Counted from the first letter of the stretch, positions 1 to 11,912 are shown. The stretch: DNA of 64,000 nucleotides from Triatoma infestans (GCA_011037195.1 JAAEAF010014373.1:62001-126000), one strand, 5' to 3'. The notes: generated from the letters alone by a model not told the origin. Program-made: numbers and translations.

Positions 1-714
1 TTGAAGCCTGGCGACAAAGGTGACAGTTTATTAAATATTTTTTCATATGTAGTTTACGATTTGATTTGTGAATACGGGTCCCAAAATTTGATAATTGGAG
101 GTGACTTTAATTCACGTATTGGTTCATTAAATTGTTTAGAGGAAGAAATGTTTGAAGGGTCTAATTTAAATGGAATCAGATATGCTATTGATGACATGAT
201 TAATGATAGGGGAGTAAATTTAGTTAATATTATGGAAGAGTTTGGTTTTGTTGTATGTAATGGGCGTACTTATAGTGATACACCTTCCAATTACACTTAC
301 CTTTCGAAACTGGGTTCAAGTACAGTGGACTATGTATGGGTTACTATGGGTTCAATTTATATTATTTACGATTTATTAATAGAAAATATTTCAGATTTTT
401 CTGACCACTGTTCCTGTACATTAAAATTATTTTTAAATGAACTAACGCTTCAAGAAAATAATTCAGAAAGTTTTAACTCTATTAGGAGTAAACATGTTAT
501 AAGTAGAAATGTAGGAAACTTATTAGATTTTTACAATCATTTAGAAAACAGTCCTAATATTTATTTTAATAGTAACAACGTTGAAGACTTGTATAATAAT
601 TTGTATTTAACTTTGTTGAATGCAATGCGTTCATCTAATTTAATATGTTATAAAACCTATAGAAATTTTTACAGTATTATCAAAAACAGTGGTACACTAA
701 AGAATGTCATTTAA
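1..714 (+). pseudogene. LINE ORF2, endonuclease part (partial, frameshifted)
   Basis: C-terminal portion of an exonuclease-endonuclease-phosphatase (EEP) domain that nicks target DNA for target-primed reverse transcription. Visible motifs are GGDFNSR (near residue 33), VDYVWV (near 110) and the terminal SDH (near 135). The frame ends at 714, but the protein pattern switches to the next frame around base 687, where a WYTKEC-type linker runs straight into the RT. One base has therefore been gained or lost in the short A-run at 682-686. The 5' part lies beyond the window edge, so TTG at base 1 is not a real start. Confidence 0.85.
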
Positions 715-3002
715 TTAAAAAACAGTTGAATAAGTTATATAGAGTTTATCGGAAAAGTAAAACTCATTCATCCTTAATTGAATATATTAGTTTGAAGAAA
801 AAGTACAGAACTGTTATTAAAAACAATAAAATTTCTTATTTTAATGAGATTAAAAATTCAATTAGAGATGTCAATAATCCTTCAGAGTTTTGGGGCACAA
901 TTACTAAGTTCCGTAAGAAAAAATGTTTTGACAGATGTCCGATAGAAATTTCGGATTGGGAAAATTTTTATCGTGATATAATGCCTATAAAACCATCGTA
1001 TCCTTTGTTTTTCGGTTTTTTTCACCCACTTTTAGATGAGGATATTTCTCTGGATGAAGTACTAAATAGTATAGCCTTTTGTAAAAATAATAAAGCAGTG
1101 GGATTTGACCTCATCCCTAATGAATGTTATAAATTTCTGCCCAGCTCCTGGATTCATTACCTATTAAATTTATTTAATAAAATTTGGAACGCAGAGAATT
1201 TTCCCAGCAGTTGGAGTAAAATAAAAATGATTCACCTATATAAAAAGGGCGATAAACGTAACCCGGAAAATTACAGAGGGATAGCCATTTTTAATACTAT
1301 TACAAAAATTTTTACATATGTTATATATAACAGGCTAGCGAAATGGGCTGAAGTAAACAACATAATACCCGAAGAGCAAATGGGATTTAGAAAAGGGAGG
1401 GGATGCCGGGACGCCGTATTTACCTTATCTGCCGTCATATCTATTCAATTGAGATCTAAGAGAAGTAAACTATTTGCCACATTTGTGGATTTTAAAAGAG
1501 CGTTTGACTCTATTAATCATAGTCAGTTATGGTACAAATTAAATTCTCTAGGAATATGCGGAAAGACCCTAAGGTTATTAATGAACCTCTACTCTCAGTC
1601 GGTAATGTCAATTTCACAGGACAGTCAATACTCAAAAGAGATTCAGATCAACGAGGGAGTTTTGCAAGGCGAAATTCTGAGTCCTCTGCTGTTCGCATTA
1701 TATACATCCGATATTGCTAAATTTTTTATTTCGAAGGGAGCCAAGGGTATAAACATCCAATCTGATACGGATCTTAACGTTATTCTTTATGCTGATGATA
1801 CAGTGTTGCTGAGCTCTTGCTGGACTGATGCTCAACTAAATTTAAATATACTCGAGCAATATTGTAAGTGCAATTCTCTCACATTGAACAGTAACAAAAC
1901 TTTTATTGTTCCTTTTCACAAAGGGGGTAGGTTGCCAAAACTTAGGGATTTCTATTTCAAAAACTCAAAAATTCCCGTAACAAATAAAATTATTTATTTA
2001 GGTGTCCTTTTTTCCTCCTCTGGGGTATTTAGAATCACTACTAAATATTTCTTAAATAAATTTTCCTCAGCCAGTTCAGGTGTTCTCGGTATTTTAAGGT
2101 CCACTAAATCTGATTCTTGGCAATCTAAAACTGTTCTTTTTGATTCATTAGCTGAAAGCGTATTGTTATATCTCTGTGAAATCTGGGGTTGCCCATATGC
2201 TAATGAGATTGAATCTGGACAGTTAAAATTTTTTAAAACCCTTTTGATGCTTCCTCCCCAAACCCCCAATGCTTATGTTCGCCTTGAAACTGGAAGAATT
2301 CATTTGAAATATAAAATTTTCAAACGCATGCTAAATTGGTGGATCAATTTATTAAATATGGAAAATACCAGATTGCCAAAAATTTGTTACCGACGTTTGG
2401 TCCATTTTGGAAATATGAATATGCCCCATAATTGGTTTATACAGCTAAAAAATAATCTGTCTACAATTGGTTGCGATCATCTCCTTTTGAATGAAAATTA
2501 CGACAGTGTACTTCCTCATAAAATTAGAATGTTAACCAGTTTTGAAAATCATTTACTTAGTATGGATGTGAACTTTGTTTTAAATAGTACATTCAATGTT
2601 CATTACAGACAAGTCAGTTTACTTGGTTTGAAAGAGGATTATATATTGTTAAAGTGTGGCATTGAAAAATTGAGATTAGTTGCACAAATCCGACTTTCAG
2701 GCACTAAATATTGCAGACTGTTGTTCAAACACGAAAAATATCTCTTTTTTCCCGACAAGAAATGTATTAATTGCAATCAATATGGTAGTATGGATGACAT
2801 AGCACACTTTATTTTTCAATGTCCGACTTTTTCTGTCAGCCGTGTTAAATACTTAAGTAGTTTCTTATTAAATGGAAATCTGTCTCCTTTTGATCACTTT
2901 ATTAATTTTTTCATAAATATTAATATAACCAAAATATTAAACTTACACAAATTTCTACAGGGCACTTTAAAATTAAGAAAACAATCTTCTATAAGTTCTT
3001 GA
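687..3002 (+). CDS. LINE ORF2, reverse transcriptase with C-terminal zinc knuckle
   Basis: Reverse transcriptase of a non-LTR element. RT motifs appear in order: QMGFRKGRG, FVDFKRAFDSI (catalytic Asp, motif A), GVLQGEILSPLLFALY (motif B) and YADD (motif C, coded near 1788-1799), then a thumb and a C-terminal CCHC knuckle of the form CINC...H...C near base 2763-2820. The uninterrupted frame starts at a TTG at 726, but coding is continuous upstream to about 687 and belongs to the endonuclease polyprotein, so no separate start is expected. The frame is intact through 2.3 kb. The product would act in the ribonucleoprotein that copies the element RNA at the chromosomal nick. Confidence 0.9.
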   Translation, partial: QWYTKECHLIKKQLNKLYRVYRKSKTHSSLIEYISLKKKYRTVIKNNKISYFNEIKNSIRDVNNPSEFWGTITKFRKKKCFDRCPIEISDWENFYRDIMPIKPSYPLFFGFFHPLLDEDISLDEVLNSIAFCKNNKAVGFDLIPNECYKFLPSSWIHYLLNLFNKIWNAENFPSSWSKIKMIHLYKKGDKRNPENYRGIAIFNTITKIFTYVIYNRLAKWAEVNNIIPEEQMGFRKGRGCRDAVFTLSAVISIQLRSKRSKLFATFVDFKRAFDSINHSQLWYKLNSLGICGKTLRLLMNLYSQSVMSISQDSQYSKEIQINEGVLQGEILSPLLFALYTSDIAKFFISKGAKGINIQSDTDLNVILYADDTVLLSSCWTDAQLNLNILEQYCKCNSLTLNSNKTFIVPFHKGGRLPKLRDFYFKNSKIPVTNKIIYLGVLFSSSGVFRITTKYFLNKFSSASSGVLGILRSTKSDSWQSKTVLFDSLAESVLLYLCEIWGCPYANEIESGQLKFFKTLLMLPPQTPNAYVRLETGRIHLKYKIFKRMLNWWINLLNMENTRLPKICYRRLVHFGNMNMPHNWFIQLKNNLSTIGCDHLLLNENYDSVLPHKIRMLTSFENHLLSMDVNFVLNSTFNVHYRQVSLLGLKEDYILLKCGIEKLRLVAQIRLSGTKYCRLLFKHEKYLFFPDKKCINCNQYGSMDDIAHFIFQCPTFSVSRVKYLSSFLLNGNLSPFDHFINFFININITKILNLHKFLQGTLKLRKQSSISS

Positions 3003-3660
3003 ACTCCTTATGTTCTATTTGATACAAAGGTGTATTATCAGTCATTTATTTATTTTTTCTTTCCTATCTTTTTCTTTCTTGTTATTATTATTTTTTCCAT
3101 TTTTTAAATCTTATTACTATTATTATTATTATTATTATTTTTTTTTTTTTAAAGAAGCTCAGTTTAATTTAATTTGTTATCACCTTTATTATTATGTAAT
3201 TATATTTATTAGGTTAAACCAGTTTTTTGGGCTTGACATAGTTTATAGTCTTAATTCAATTATATTGTATCTTGTTCTAATAACCAAATCACAAAAGAAG
3301 TAGAAACTCCATAATATCATTATTCCTTTTGTATTTACTTATATATTTTTGTGTATTATTCAAAAGTTTTTATGTTATAAATGCACTCAACTAGTTTGCC
3401 ATAGAATTGTATTTTTCTAGTGCAAATAAATAAATAAATTAAATTAAATAATATTTCTAAGAAAAATTCTAAGTTTGAATTAAATTTAACCAATCAGAAA
3501 TTGGTAATGCTGCTAGGAAACTAAGTTTTTTCTTTGTTATTATTACAAAAAAAAAAGTATTGCGATCATGTCATACTTTCGAAATAGATTTTCATTGGAA
3601 ATAAAAAAAAAAAAATAAAAAAAAAAAAAAAAATAATAATAATAATAATAATAATAATTA
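3003..3660. repeat. LINE 3' UTR and simple repeats
   Basis: No gene. Contains a TTA/T-rich microsatellite (3110-3152), the probable LINE 3' end with TAAA/AAAT repeats (3421-3450), and a poly-A followed by (AAT)n at 3603-3658. The ORF over 3010-3303 is low-complexity F/Y/L sequence and is not counted as a gene. Confidence 0.7.
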
Positions 3661-3663
3661 CGA

Positions 3664-3981
3664 ACAGTAATAATTTTTTGTTTATTTATAGAAACTGATT
3701 TATTGAAAAGAAGAAGGCTTATAGAGAGGCTTCAAGCTGCCAATAAAATTAAACGAAACTTCAATTATTATGAATGAATTGTAATGAATGCCTTCAGATC
3801 ATAATAGGTAAGGCCACTTATACAGCTCAATGAATGTTGTTCAGTAAGGCTCTCTCTTGAGAGCTTAGGAAATATAAAGGTCACTGCTGGATAAAGGAAA
3901 GGCTGAACTGCCTGTCAAGTCCAACTCGATGTATCTCTAATGGAAAAAAAAATCAGTATTAAGTGAACATGCTGATAAAAT
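3664..3981. repeat. Dispersed repeat of about 320 bp, copy 1
   Basis: Closely similar, in the same orientation, to 60342-60663. Shared landmarks are a GAAAAGAAG(A/G)AGGC start, a TTGAGAGCTTAGGAAATATAAA core and a common end at AACATGCTGATAAAATG. In this copy a Gag-like frame follows directly after that end; in the other it does not, so the shared segment has its own right-hand boundary. No convincing protein in either strand. Similarity was judged by eye. Confidence 0.8.
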
Positions 3982-4166
3982 GCCGATAGTTTCAAAACCC
4001 CGTCGCCTTGTAAATTCTGTGAAGGTGACCACTGCAACCACGAATGTAGGAATAAAAATCGAAACAAAACGCGCACTAATTTGGCAAAAAAGCCACAATA
4101 TCAGTAAAACTATCGTTCCTTCAGGCAAAGTAGGCCTTATATCAAAAAACAAAGTTAATAATAATA

Positions 4167-4198
<32 letters not shown>

Positions 4199-4378
4199 GG
4201 TAGCAACAATAATAAATTTAATAGTGGCAATCATTCAAATAATTGAATTCCGCCGACATGCCAGATATGCGAAATGCGTGGGCTCACAGCAAAGGCATGT
4301 TGGTTTAATTCAAAAAACGATAAGGCGCTCAGCCGTTTTCTCAAGCGGCTACCACTGTACTGACCCCGGCACTCCATG
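3980..4378 (+). pseudogene. Gag nucleocapsid remnant with poly-asparagine tract
   Basis: The frame opened at 3980 runs through a run of Asn codons (AAT/AAC, 4155-4245), meets a TGA at 4243-4245, and continues in the same frame into a zinc-knuckle-like CQIC...C segment ending at a stop near 4376. The usual His of the CCHC knuckle reads as Leu. Asn-rich tails before the knuckle are common in insect Ty3/gypsy Gag. Position directly upstream of the degenerate protease and RT supports the assignment. Confidence 0.6.
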
Positions 4379-4874
4379 ACGCAAATGATTTATTAATTAT
4401 GCTCTAAATTGATAACGAAAAAAGTAAAAGAGTCGACGACCCTGGCGCTTTGCATTCCCTCATAGATGCCAGTCATGTCAAATCGAGGCCCGAAAAATCT
4501 AATATCTTCCTGAAATCAATTACAAATCAGATTATTCCCAACTATGGTCTATGAAACGTTCATTTCTCGATAGATAAAAATACGGAAATTCAGGGTGAAT
4601 TTATAGTTTCACAATTAAAAAATGAATTTGAAGATTAATTGGGAGAGACCTACTAACAAAATATCAAGCAATCGTCAACTTTGAAAATCAGAATATTATC
4701 ATCCAAAAAAAAACAGCAATTCCATTCTTAACAGAAACCACATCATCACAGATTAATAACATTTAAAACACAACACTACCCGAAACATTCTCAACACGAC
4801 ATAAATCATAATTCCGGCACGCACACACATCGTCAACACATACAATTGACACAAAAATTCTAGACGGTTCCATA

Positions 4875-6345
4875 ATGTTAACACAATATGACAGTCTTCC
4901 CACAGGATTTTACTTGCCACACGCACTGACAAACGTACACAATAATGCTTGCGAAATTACACTAATAAACACCACACACCATGAGATCTCCATCACCAAA
5001 CATTTTGCAACCGCCTACATTCATTACGACACGGAGATACAAAATTCATCACACAAACACCATAAATTCTATTCAACAACTTTCAAACAAAGAAAAACAC
5101 AATTACACACCTATCAACAACAATTACGCCAGAAACTTGTCAACACAGTGGACAAAATTGTTGAAACATTCTCTCCATTTTATGATATAGTCACACATGA
5201 TAAAGACTACAGAACAAAATTTACAGATACAACACACCACATAGACACACGCCTCTACACAGTAGACCTTACAAACTATCACACTCAGAAGCCCCTTACT
5301 AAAAGCTCTCATACAGGATAATCTGGATAGTAATAATTGAAATGTGTACTAGTAACTGGGCTCATCTGGTTATTCTGGTAAGAAGAAGTCTGCGGATCTG
5401 ACAAAAGTCTACCAAACGACATAACCCAGTTACGAAAACAGTACAAGTACGTGGTTGATCTGCGTAAATAAAACGCAATCACCACATCTGAAATTTATCC
5501 TCTTCCTGACATTCAATATATTTTATCCACAACATACTTCACAACACTCAACATATCAAACGCATTTCATTCCATTAGACTTGACAAATCATCACAAGAC
5601 AAATCTACATTCATGGCACAATTCGGTACAGATAAATTTCTTACTCTTCCATTCGGATTAAAGAACTAGTGCTTGTTACCAAAAACAAATGGGCAAAATC
5701 TTAACAGGATACATGGGTGACATATGCCATAAATTCATAGACGATATATTAATTTTTTACGGCAAAACATTTCATGAACACTTATCTTCTACATTAAAAT
5801 TTCTGACGAAATTACAGCAGGGCAATCTTTGTATAGACTTAAATAAATTTACCTTCTTCAAAGATGAATGCAAATACTTGGGCTATTCATTGAGCAAAAA
5901 AGGCATTTCTCCAGACTATGACAAATTAAAGGCAGTCGAAAACTATCCGCTTCCGAAAAATTAAAAGATATTAGGGCATTCTCAGGATTTGTAGTTTTTA
6001 CCGCAAATTTATATATAATTTTGCAGAAATAGCCAAGCCCTCAACTGATTTAACAAAGAAGAATATTAAGTTTGTATGGTCTCATTGCATATTGGCGTTT
6101 CGAATTCTAAAACAAAAATTAATTTCTCCACCCATTCTGGCATACCCAATTATCAGTATGAATTTATTTTAATCACGGATGCAAGCAACGTTGGCATTTC
6201 AGCAATTTGGCGCCAACAGATAAATGGTGAAGAGCGACCCATAGCCTTTTCTTCGCGACTGCAGTCAGATAGTGAGTCCAAATTTATACCAAAGAGAGAG
6301 AGAATTGTTAGCTATTCTCTTTGGCAGCAAACAGTAGCCAAATAA
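4875..6345 (+). pseudogene. Ty3/gypsy RT and RNase H remnant
   Basis: Pieces in several frames. 4875-5321 resembles the linker between protease and RT. 5560-5660 keeps an FGTDKFLTLPFGLK-like palm segment, and 5689-5964 has FIDDILIF (the YxDD box, first residue changed to Phe) and YLGYSLSKKGISP. 6076-6345 gives an RNase H start (ITDASNVGISA) followed near 6480 by a degenerate NADALSR-type motif. At least three frame changes and several stops lie between these blocks. Confidence 0.75.
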
Positions 6346-6611
6346 TTTACGGGTACAGGTTTAAAACAATTGCGGACCACTCAGCTCTACGGTGGTTCAA
6401 AAATCTAAAAGAGCTTCATTACAGAATATATAGATGGACAATTATTAAGCGAATATGATTTCTACATAGAGCATAGTTCTGGAAAAATATCGCGCATGCT
6501 GATGCTTTAAGCAGGTATATAGGGTGTATCAATACTGGCCAAACAGTTGATAATGAGTATTATCCGACCTTAGATTTACTTGAGATTGCTTAGCAACAAC
6601 CTGACGATCCA

Positions 6612-7380
6612 GTGTGTCAGCAGTTAAGAAATTCCAAAAATTACAAAATCAATGAAGAAGGCCTCTTAGTTACAGTTTCGGACTATTGCATTCTAGCACC
6701 GTCGGGGTTGCGTGATACTTTTCTACGCCTTTATCATGACAATCCGTTGTCAGCACATTATGGGAGGCAGAAAAAATATGAACGTATAAAAACACAATTT
6801 ACGTGGCCAGTATCTCAAATGATGTACAAAAATATGTTCAATCTGCTATAGGTGTGCTACAAGAAAAACAAAAGACGCCTATAAACCACCTTTAGGCATA
6901 TTCGGTGAGCCAAAAAATGTCTGGCAAGCCATTTCCGTTGACGTAGTTGGGCCACTGGATGCATCGGTGAACAGCGATACAGGTGAAGAATATAAATATA
7001 TATTATGGATAATTTGTCAATATTCACGCTATTTGGAGATGGTTCCCATGACTAACCAAAAAGCGGAAACCTATTACACAAATTATTGTTAACAATATAT
7101 TCACCAGATACGGGATGCCTAAATCTCTTCCTACTTATCTCGGTACCGAATTTATATCTGCAATTATACTCCAAATCTGTGAGCTACTAAAAAATTATAA
7201 AAATAAGGAACAACGCCATATCATCCGGCGTCCAACGGTCGTCTAGAACGTGTGCATAGAGACATTGCCAACAGTTTATCGCATAATGTGCAAACAGATA
7301 AAAATTGGCACAAATATCTATCTCTAGTCAAAGCGGCCCACACCAAAAACGCACAAATTATATCCCCTATGAAATTTTTT
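6612..7380 (+). pseudogene. Ty3/gypsy integrase remnant
   Basis: 6612-6851 encodes the zinc-binding region (HYGRQKKYERIKTQFTWP, typical of the H2C2 finger). 6900-7060 has a DVVGPL catalytic-Asp segment, and 7205-7380 a TPYHPASNGRLERVH segment carrying the catalytic Glu. The middle catalytic Asp region near 7140 (GTEF) is degraded. Stops and frameshifts separate all blocks, so it is not functional. Confidence 0.75.
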
Positions 7381-7980
7381 TTGGAACAATATTTCAGTTT
7401 CCCTGGCTTCTGAATTATCAGGAGAAAAACTAACAAAATTTTAATATTTACACCAAATGTCTCTAGTAAGAAGAAAAATAAACGTAGATGACCACGTTTA
7501 TTTAAAAACATTTGCGTCATGGGGAAATTCATGAAAAAATATCATGGCTGTTACCAAATTCATAAAGTATTTCCTAACCACACAGCTTTCCTAATAACAA
7601 TGAGAAAAAATTAGTACCCTCAACAAACTGAAAATGACCCACATTAGAAGTAAATCAAAATCGCATGCCATGAATGCCCAAGGAAAAAATAAAAATTTCT
7701 AAAAAGCACATTTCTCAAAAAAGAATAATATTTTTAATAAATTTCCAAGTACTGGGAGGTAAGAATTTCATTCTTATCTAGTCCAAGAAAAATGTTCAAA
7801 ATTCAGAAAATTTTCAAACAAGAATTTATCCTTCATGTGCTAGAATAACGTAATTTTTTTTTAATAAATACTAATCCAATAAACATTTATGTATTTCAGG
7901 TCGTACAATCATTTGAACAAATTATTTAAACATTTTAATCATTCAATTTTATTTACAGATCGCGATGAGATATTTTCAAA

Positions 7981-8043
7981 ACATTTTTATGAATAATACA
8001 TACATTTTTATGAATAATACATACATTTTTATGAATAATACAT
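7981..8043. repeat. 21-bp tandem repeat, three units
   Basis: Three exact copies of a 21-base unit (ACATTTTTATGAATAATACAT), with a partial fourth. No coding role is apparent. Confidence 0.9.
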
Positions 8044-9754
8044 ACATTTTATAATAATTCATATTATTTGTTAATTTTAACTATCTTTTTTCTCCAGATG
8101 ACGATGGAAATTCCTTACGAATCTAATTTATTGTATTTTCCCAAATCTTTCTCTTAATGTCAAATTCTTTCATGTATAGGACAATTCATTTTACTGTTTC
8201 TTTAACATATGTTTTAGAATTCAAAGGCGGTCAAAATACAATCGATTTAACAATTTATGAACAATTTTACGTCAAAAAGCAGAAAAACGTGGACATATTC
8301 ACTGCACAAATGTTTTTCCCAGACATCAGAACAATCATCTTCAAGACTGCCGCAAGACAAAGAAATTAAGCGAACTACCCCACATATAAGCCCAATTGTA
8401 TTCAACAAATGACCTTTCAAAACCTTTACTGGAATTAATCGTTTGAGTTCATATACCTATACAGGTAGCAGATTGGGTAAAACCCTTCAGTATTATTATT
8501 CTTTAGTATTAGCATTCTCTTTACCTGTTAGCTATAGAATCTGCAAATAATCTATTCATTTCATAACTTATGTTTTGTTTAGCAACCCAAATTAATTGAA
8601 TCAAATGAATTGTTTTATCTTCAAGTATATTATACGATTGTATTTCTTTTCTTTCTCACGGTCTTTTAGCAACTTTGGAATTAGCTAAAAAGAAAATATC
8701 AAACAATTAATTAATTAACTGACAATACTATGCAAATACTTAGAAACTTTAAATTATTTATGGGCACATCACCGATATTTGTGATCACCCATGAGCTCAT
8801 TTCCAGAACCTTTGCGATTGCTCCTTTCCCACGAAATTATGCAAAAACTCCTTTTTCCTGCTAGCTATATTCCTGCTCGCTAAATTATAGATTTAAATTT
8901 TAAGTAAAGTAGTAAAGTAATGCCTATATTTTAGGCGGGCTTAACATCCAACTACCAAATTAGAGATTTAAATTTTAATCAATAAGCAATCATTATAAAA
9001 TCCATTAACGTAAAATCTATTATCAATGATATGAATAGTAAATTAAAATAAACAATCATACTACATACGAAAATTAATTAATTTAGATCGACGAAAATAA
9101 AAAATCAGGAACTGTAATTAAATAACAATAATAATAGCATATCAGAATATGGCCTAAAATTTAAACTATTAAAAACAAAACAGACCGAATCATTACATTT
9201 TGATTCATATTAGGAAAATTTCATAAAATTTAAAACTAAAACTACATTAAGAAGCATTGAAACAAACATTCCTAAAATAAGGAATTTAGAATAAACAAAT
9301 CGAATCATTGCGCACAGTAGGGAAAGTTCATAATTTCAGAATCACTTTGGTTTAACTAACATGCAATGGACTTGAGGATCATCGCCAACACTCCTCATTA
9401 ATGGGGTGAATACATAATACATATTGACACTGTTCATTAACTGGACTTACTTAACATCGTCATTGACTTGACAAAAATTTTCGGCCAAAATGCTGTAATG
9501 GTACAATTTTTTTACCTTCATACATTCTTTATTACTAATTACTATTCAATATTTATCTATTATCATTTTTTTTACTAATTATTTCTCGTCTTTGAATATT
9601 TTCTATTCACTAACCTTATTTTTTAACATTCCCTTGTTTTATCCTTATTTTCCTATATTTTTATCAATTATATCAAATACACACACAAAAGTAATTAGTA
9701 ATCCTAGAAGGATTATCGTTGTTTGTTATAAATAAATAAATATTACTTGCAAAG

Positions 9755-9756
<2 letters not shown>

Positions 9757-9786
<30 letters not shown>
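9757..9786. repeat. (GT)n microsatellite
   Basis: About 14 GT units following a TAAATAAATAAATATT tract. Confidence 0.95.
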
Positions 9787-9789
<3 letters not shown>

Positions 9790-10659
9790 CTAAAAAAAGA
9801 AAAAAAAAATCACTAAAATGTCAATATAATAAATTAATATGTTAATTATAATCATTAATTGCTAAGCATTAATCTTTCGCTCTCTTAGCATCAGTGCCAG
9901 TCATAAGTTAAAACATAAGAGTTTTGCTTTTAATCTAGATAAATAATTGATTTTATAAACATAATATTGTGATATTAAAAAGTATTTAAAATATCTTTAA
10001 AGATAATATATTTAATTTAATCTTCCAGTGTTTTCTTGTTTATTTCATAATGCTTATATCTCCATCTCAAACATATACACAAGCCTTTTATTAAGCCGCT
10101 CGTGCTTAGTATAAATACACTTCTCACCAATAACATTTCAATAGTAATTAATAAACAAATTCAATTTTTCATTTTTTATAATATGATCAGAATTTCATTA
10201 TTAATAATAATTGTTTCTCAATGTAAATATTGCAAACAAACAAATCAACTTAATAATTATTAGCCTTACTTGTAAATAGATAGAAATAAGAAGTAATAAT
10301 AATATATTTGAACTTTAAAATGTATTCAAATGAAAATAAGTTTTTTTTCTTCTAATATCATGTTAATTAAATTCATCATAGATAAAAATTGAAATGATTT
10401 AAAAACAAAGAAAATAATTTAATTTTTCAAAAAAAAAAAAAAGATTCAATGTACCAAATGAATATTTTTCAACCACAAAAGAAAATTATTTACTTTATAA
10501 TGGAACAAATGTTTAACAATTTTTTTTTTTTAAGTTCTAAAAATTAATTAATTATTTATTTATTCTAAATGTTTGATTTATGCTATTTTTTTTTTTTATG
10601 ATTTGTATATTTTTGTATTGCTGCCATGGACTACAAATTCATAAATTTATTCTGTTCCT

Positions 10660-11010
10660 CTCTCTCCTTCGTTCCTCATAATGACACAAGAAGACATCAT
10701 TATCGCTAGCTTCAACATCACCATTACTAGCTTTCAACATCACTGGCTAGCTCGAAACAGTATCATCACTGCTAGTTTCCAGCAACACTGGCTAGCTGCA
10801 ACAAACTCGTACCAAATCAGTTGTGCTACACATATACAATCACCAGCACGCTCAAATGTTTCACAAATGATAAATGTCTTGAGGATAGGACATGGTATAA
10901 AAGCAACCAAGAGAGCAGAGAAAGAGAAACAAAATGCCAGGCGCTCTCTCGTACTAGAATGGGAGAAACTATATAAATACAGCAACGGGACACAGAGGAA
11001 ATATTGATCA
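10660..11010 (+). promoter_or_regulatory. GC-richer island with two TATA-like boxes
   Basis: GGTATAAAAGC at about 10892 and CTATATAAATACAG at about 10970 lie in a 350-bp patch that is less AT-rich than its surroundings. The patch also repeats CTAGC plus AACATCAC/AACACTGG motifs at 10707-10797. A 108-codon frame (10681-11007) covers it but has no recognised domain. It could be a transposon or LTR promoter; no downstream gene is identified. Confidence 0.3.
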
Positions 11011-11283
11011 AATTAATTCAGAAGATATTTCACCGGTCATAACGTGTCATTACCCCTTCCACTCTAAATCTACTATCTTTACTGTAAAGTCCAGGCAATC
11101 AGTGAAAGTTATCATTATATTATAATTTTTACCAAGTTTTGTTAACTCATCAAACCAAACCAGTTCTCTCTACCCAACTAAAAAATAATATATTAGGAAT
11201 ATAAAATACAAATCAAATAGTCATAAAAAGAAATAAAAGAAATGCCAACATAAAAAAAGTAGTAAATTATGAATCAAAAATTA

Positions 11284-11701
11284 AATTCTTAAACGAGGTT
11301 GAATCTATAATTCCAGGCTTGTCTGGCATACGTAAGCAAATTGTTGCAAGTATTCGCATTTTGTCAGGAATCTATTACAAGGTGAGCGGAAACATTTCGC
11401 ACCCAAGCATCTCAAACGAAATTTGGATAAGGTAGGGCACTCACACAGGAAATGATACAGATTTTTCCTTGCATTTAAATAGCACATTGCACATTTTCCC
11501 TTGTATTACACTTTATCAACACATGGTACACAGTTTAAATAAATTAATTCACTTCTTAGTTTGAAAAGCCACCTTAGATCTGAAAGCTTAGCTGGGTATC
11601 AGTGTCAACATAAAATATTCTGAGCTTGCTACTCGTATCTACAAAGTCCAGTACAAAACCAAACGCTGAGAGCTCATGGCGCGATTCACAGACTCCTCCA
11701 T
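11284..11701 (-). mobile_element. 3' end of minus-strand LINE, split by the Polinton
   Basis: Minus-strand reading gives a LINE C-terminal knuckle: CAMC, then NLYHFLCECP, coded around 11425-11490. It matches in order and strand the RT fragments found beyond the right end of the Polinton (27198-27978). The last six bases before the Polinton (11696-11701, CTCCAT) are repeated at 26755-26760. Confidence 0.8.
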
Positions 11702-11912
11702 AGTAGGTAAATAGGAGGCCTTTGGCTCAGTAAACATGGCGGCCAAGGAGGAAGAAGATGTGTGATTGGTGGAAAGGAGGGTGGGTAGAATGGTTTTATG
11801 AAAAGGAGAGGACCCCTCTCTTCTACTCCCTCTCGCTCAAACGCTCTCTCTCTCTCAGTCGTTTTTCTGGTTCTCTTCTCTAGCTGTCTGGAGGAAGAAG
11901 AGGCGGGATGGG
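11702..11912. repeat. Polinton left terminal inverted repeat
   Basis: Matches the reverse complement of 26544-26754 with few differences (for example one G fewer near the tip). It includes an ATGGCGGCC motif and the palindrome GAGAGGACCCCTCTC. Confidence 0.95.

Larger units (their letters stand above)
1..3440 (+). mobile_element. Non-LTR retrotransposon (LINE), 5' end outside window
   Basis: Endonuclease then reverse transcriptase coding sequence on the + strand, followed by an AT-rich 3' region ending in AATAAATAAATAAAT-type sequence near 3421-3450. Bases 1-690 encode the C-terminal part of an apurinic-type endonuclease, 687-3002 the RT and C-terminal zinc knuckle. The two parts are in different frames, offset by one base at the A-run near 682-686. 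The 3' UTR (3003-3440) holds a T/TTA-rich tract at 3110-3152. The copy is otherwise open for about 3 kb, so it is fairly young. I cannot assign the clade firmly; there is no RNase H domain after the RT. Confidence 0.9.
3980..7620 (+). mobile_element. Decayed Ty3/gypsy LTR retrotransposon (gag-pol remnant)
   Basis: Colinear fragments on the + strand: Gag C-terminus with poly-Asn and zinc knuckle (3980-4378), a degenerate aspartic protease (LIDAS in place of LIDTG, near 4450-4510), RT (about 4870-6000), RNase H (about 6150-6500) and integrase (about 6600-7380). Stops and frameshifts break it throughout, so no product is expected. I could not identify LTRs or target duplications with confidence; the 3' flank to about 9.7 kb may hold the rest. 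Confidence 0.8.
7620..11284. other. AT-rich region with no recognised gene
   Basis: I see no credible coding region. Contents: a 21-bp unit repeated three times at 7981-8043, a (GT)n microsatellite at about 9757-9786, and many A/T runs. The 70-codon frame at 8157-8369 shows no recognisable motif. The stretch may include the 3' part and LTR of the decayed gypsy element, but I could not define its ends. A GC-richer island with two TATA-like boxes lies at 10660-11010. Confidence 0.6.

Noticed and set aside
1994..2269. 91-codon minus-strand frame inside the first LINE
   Set aside because: Shadow of the RT coding sequence, no motif.
3010..3303. 97-codon frame rich in Phe/Tyr
   Set aside because: Low-complexity translation of TTA/T repeats in the LINE 3' UTR.
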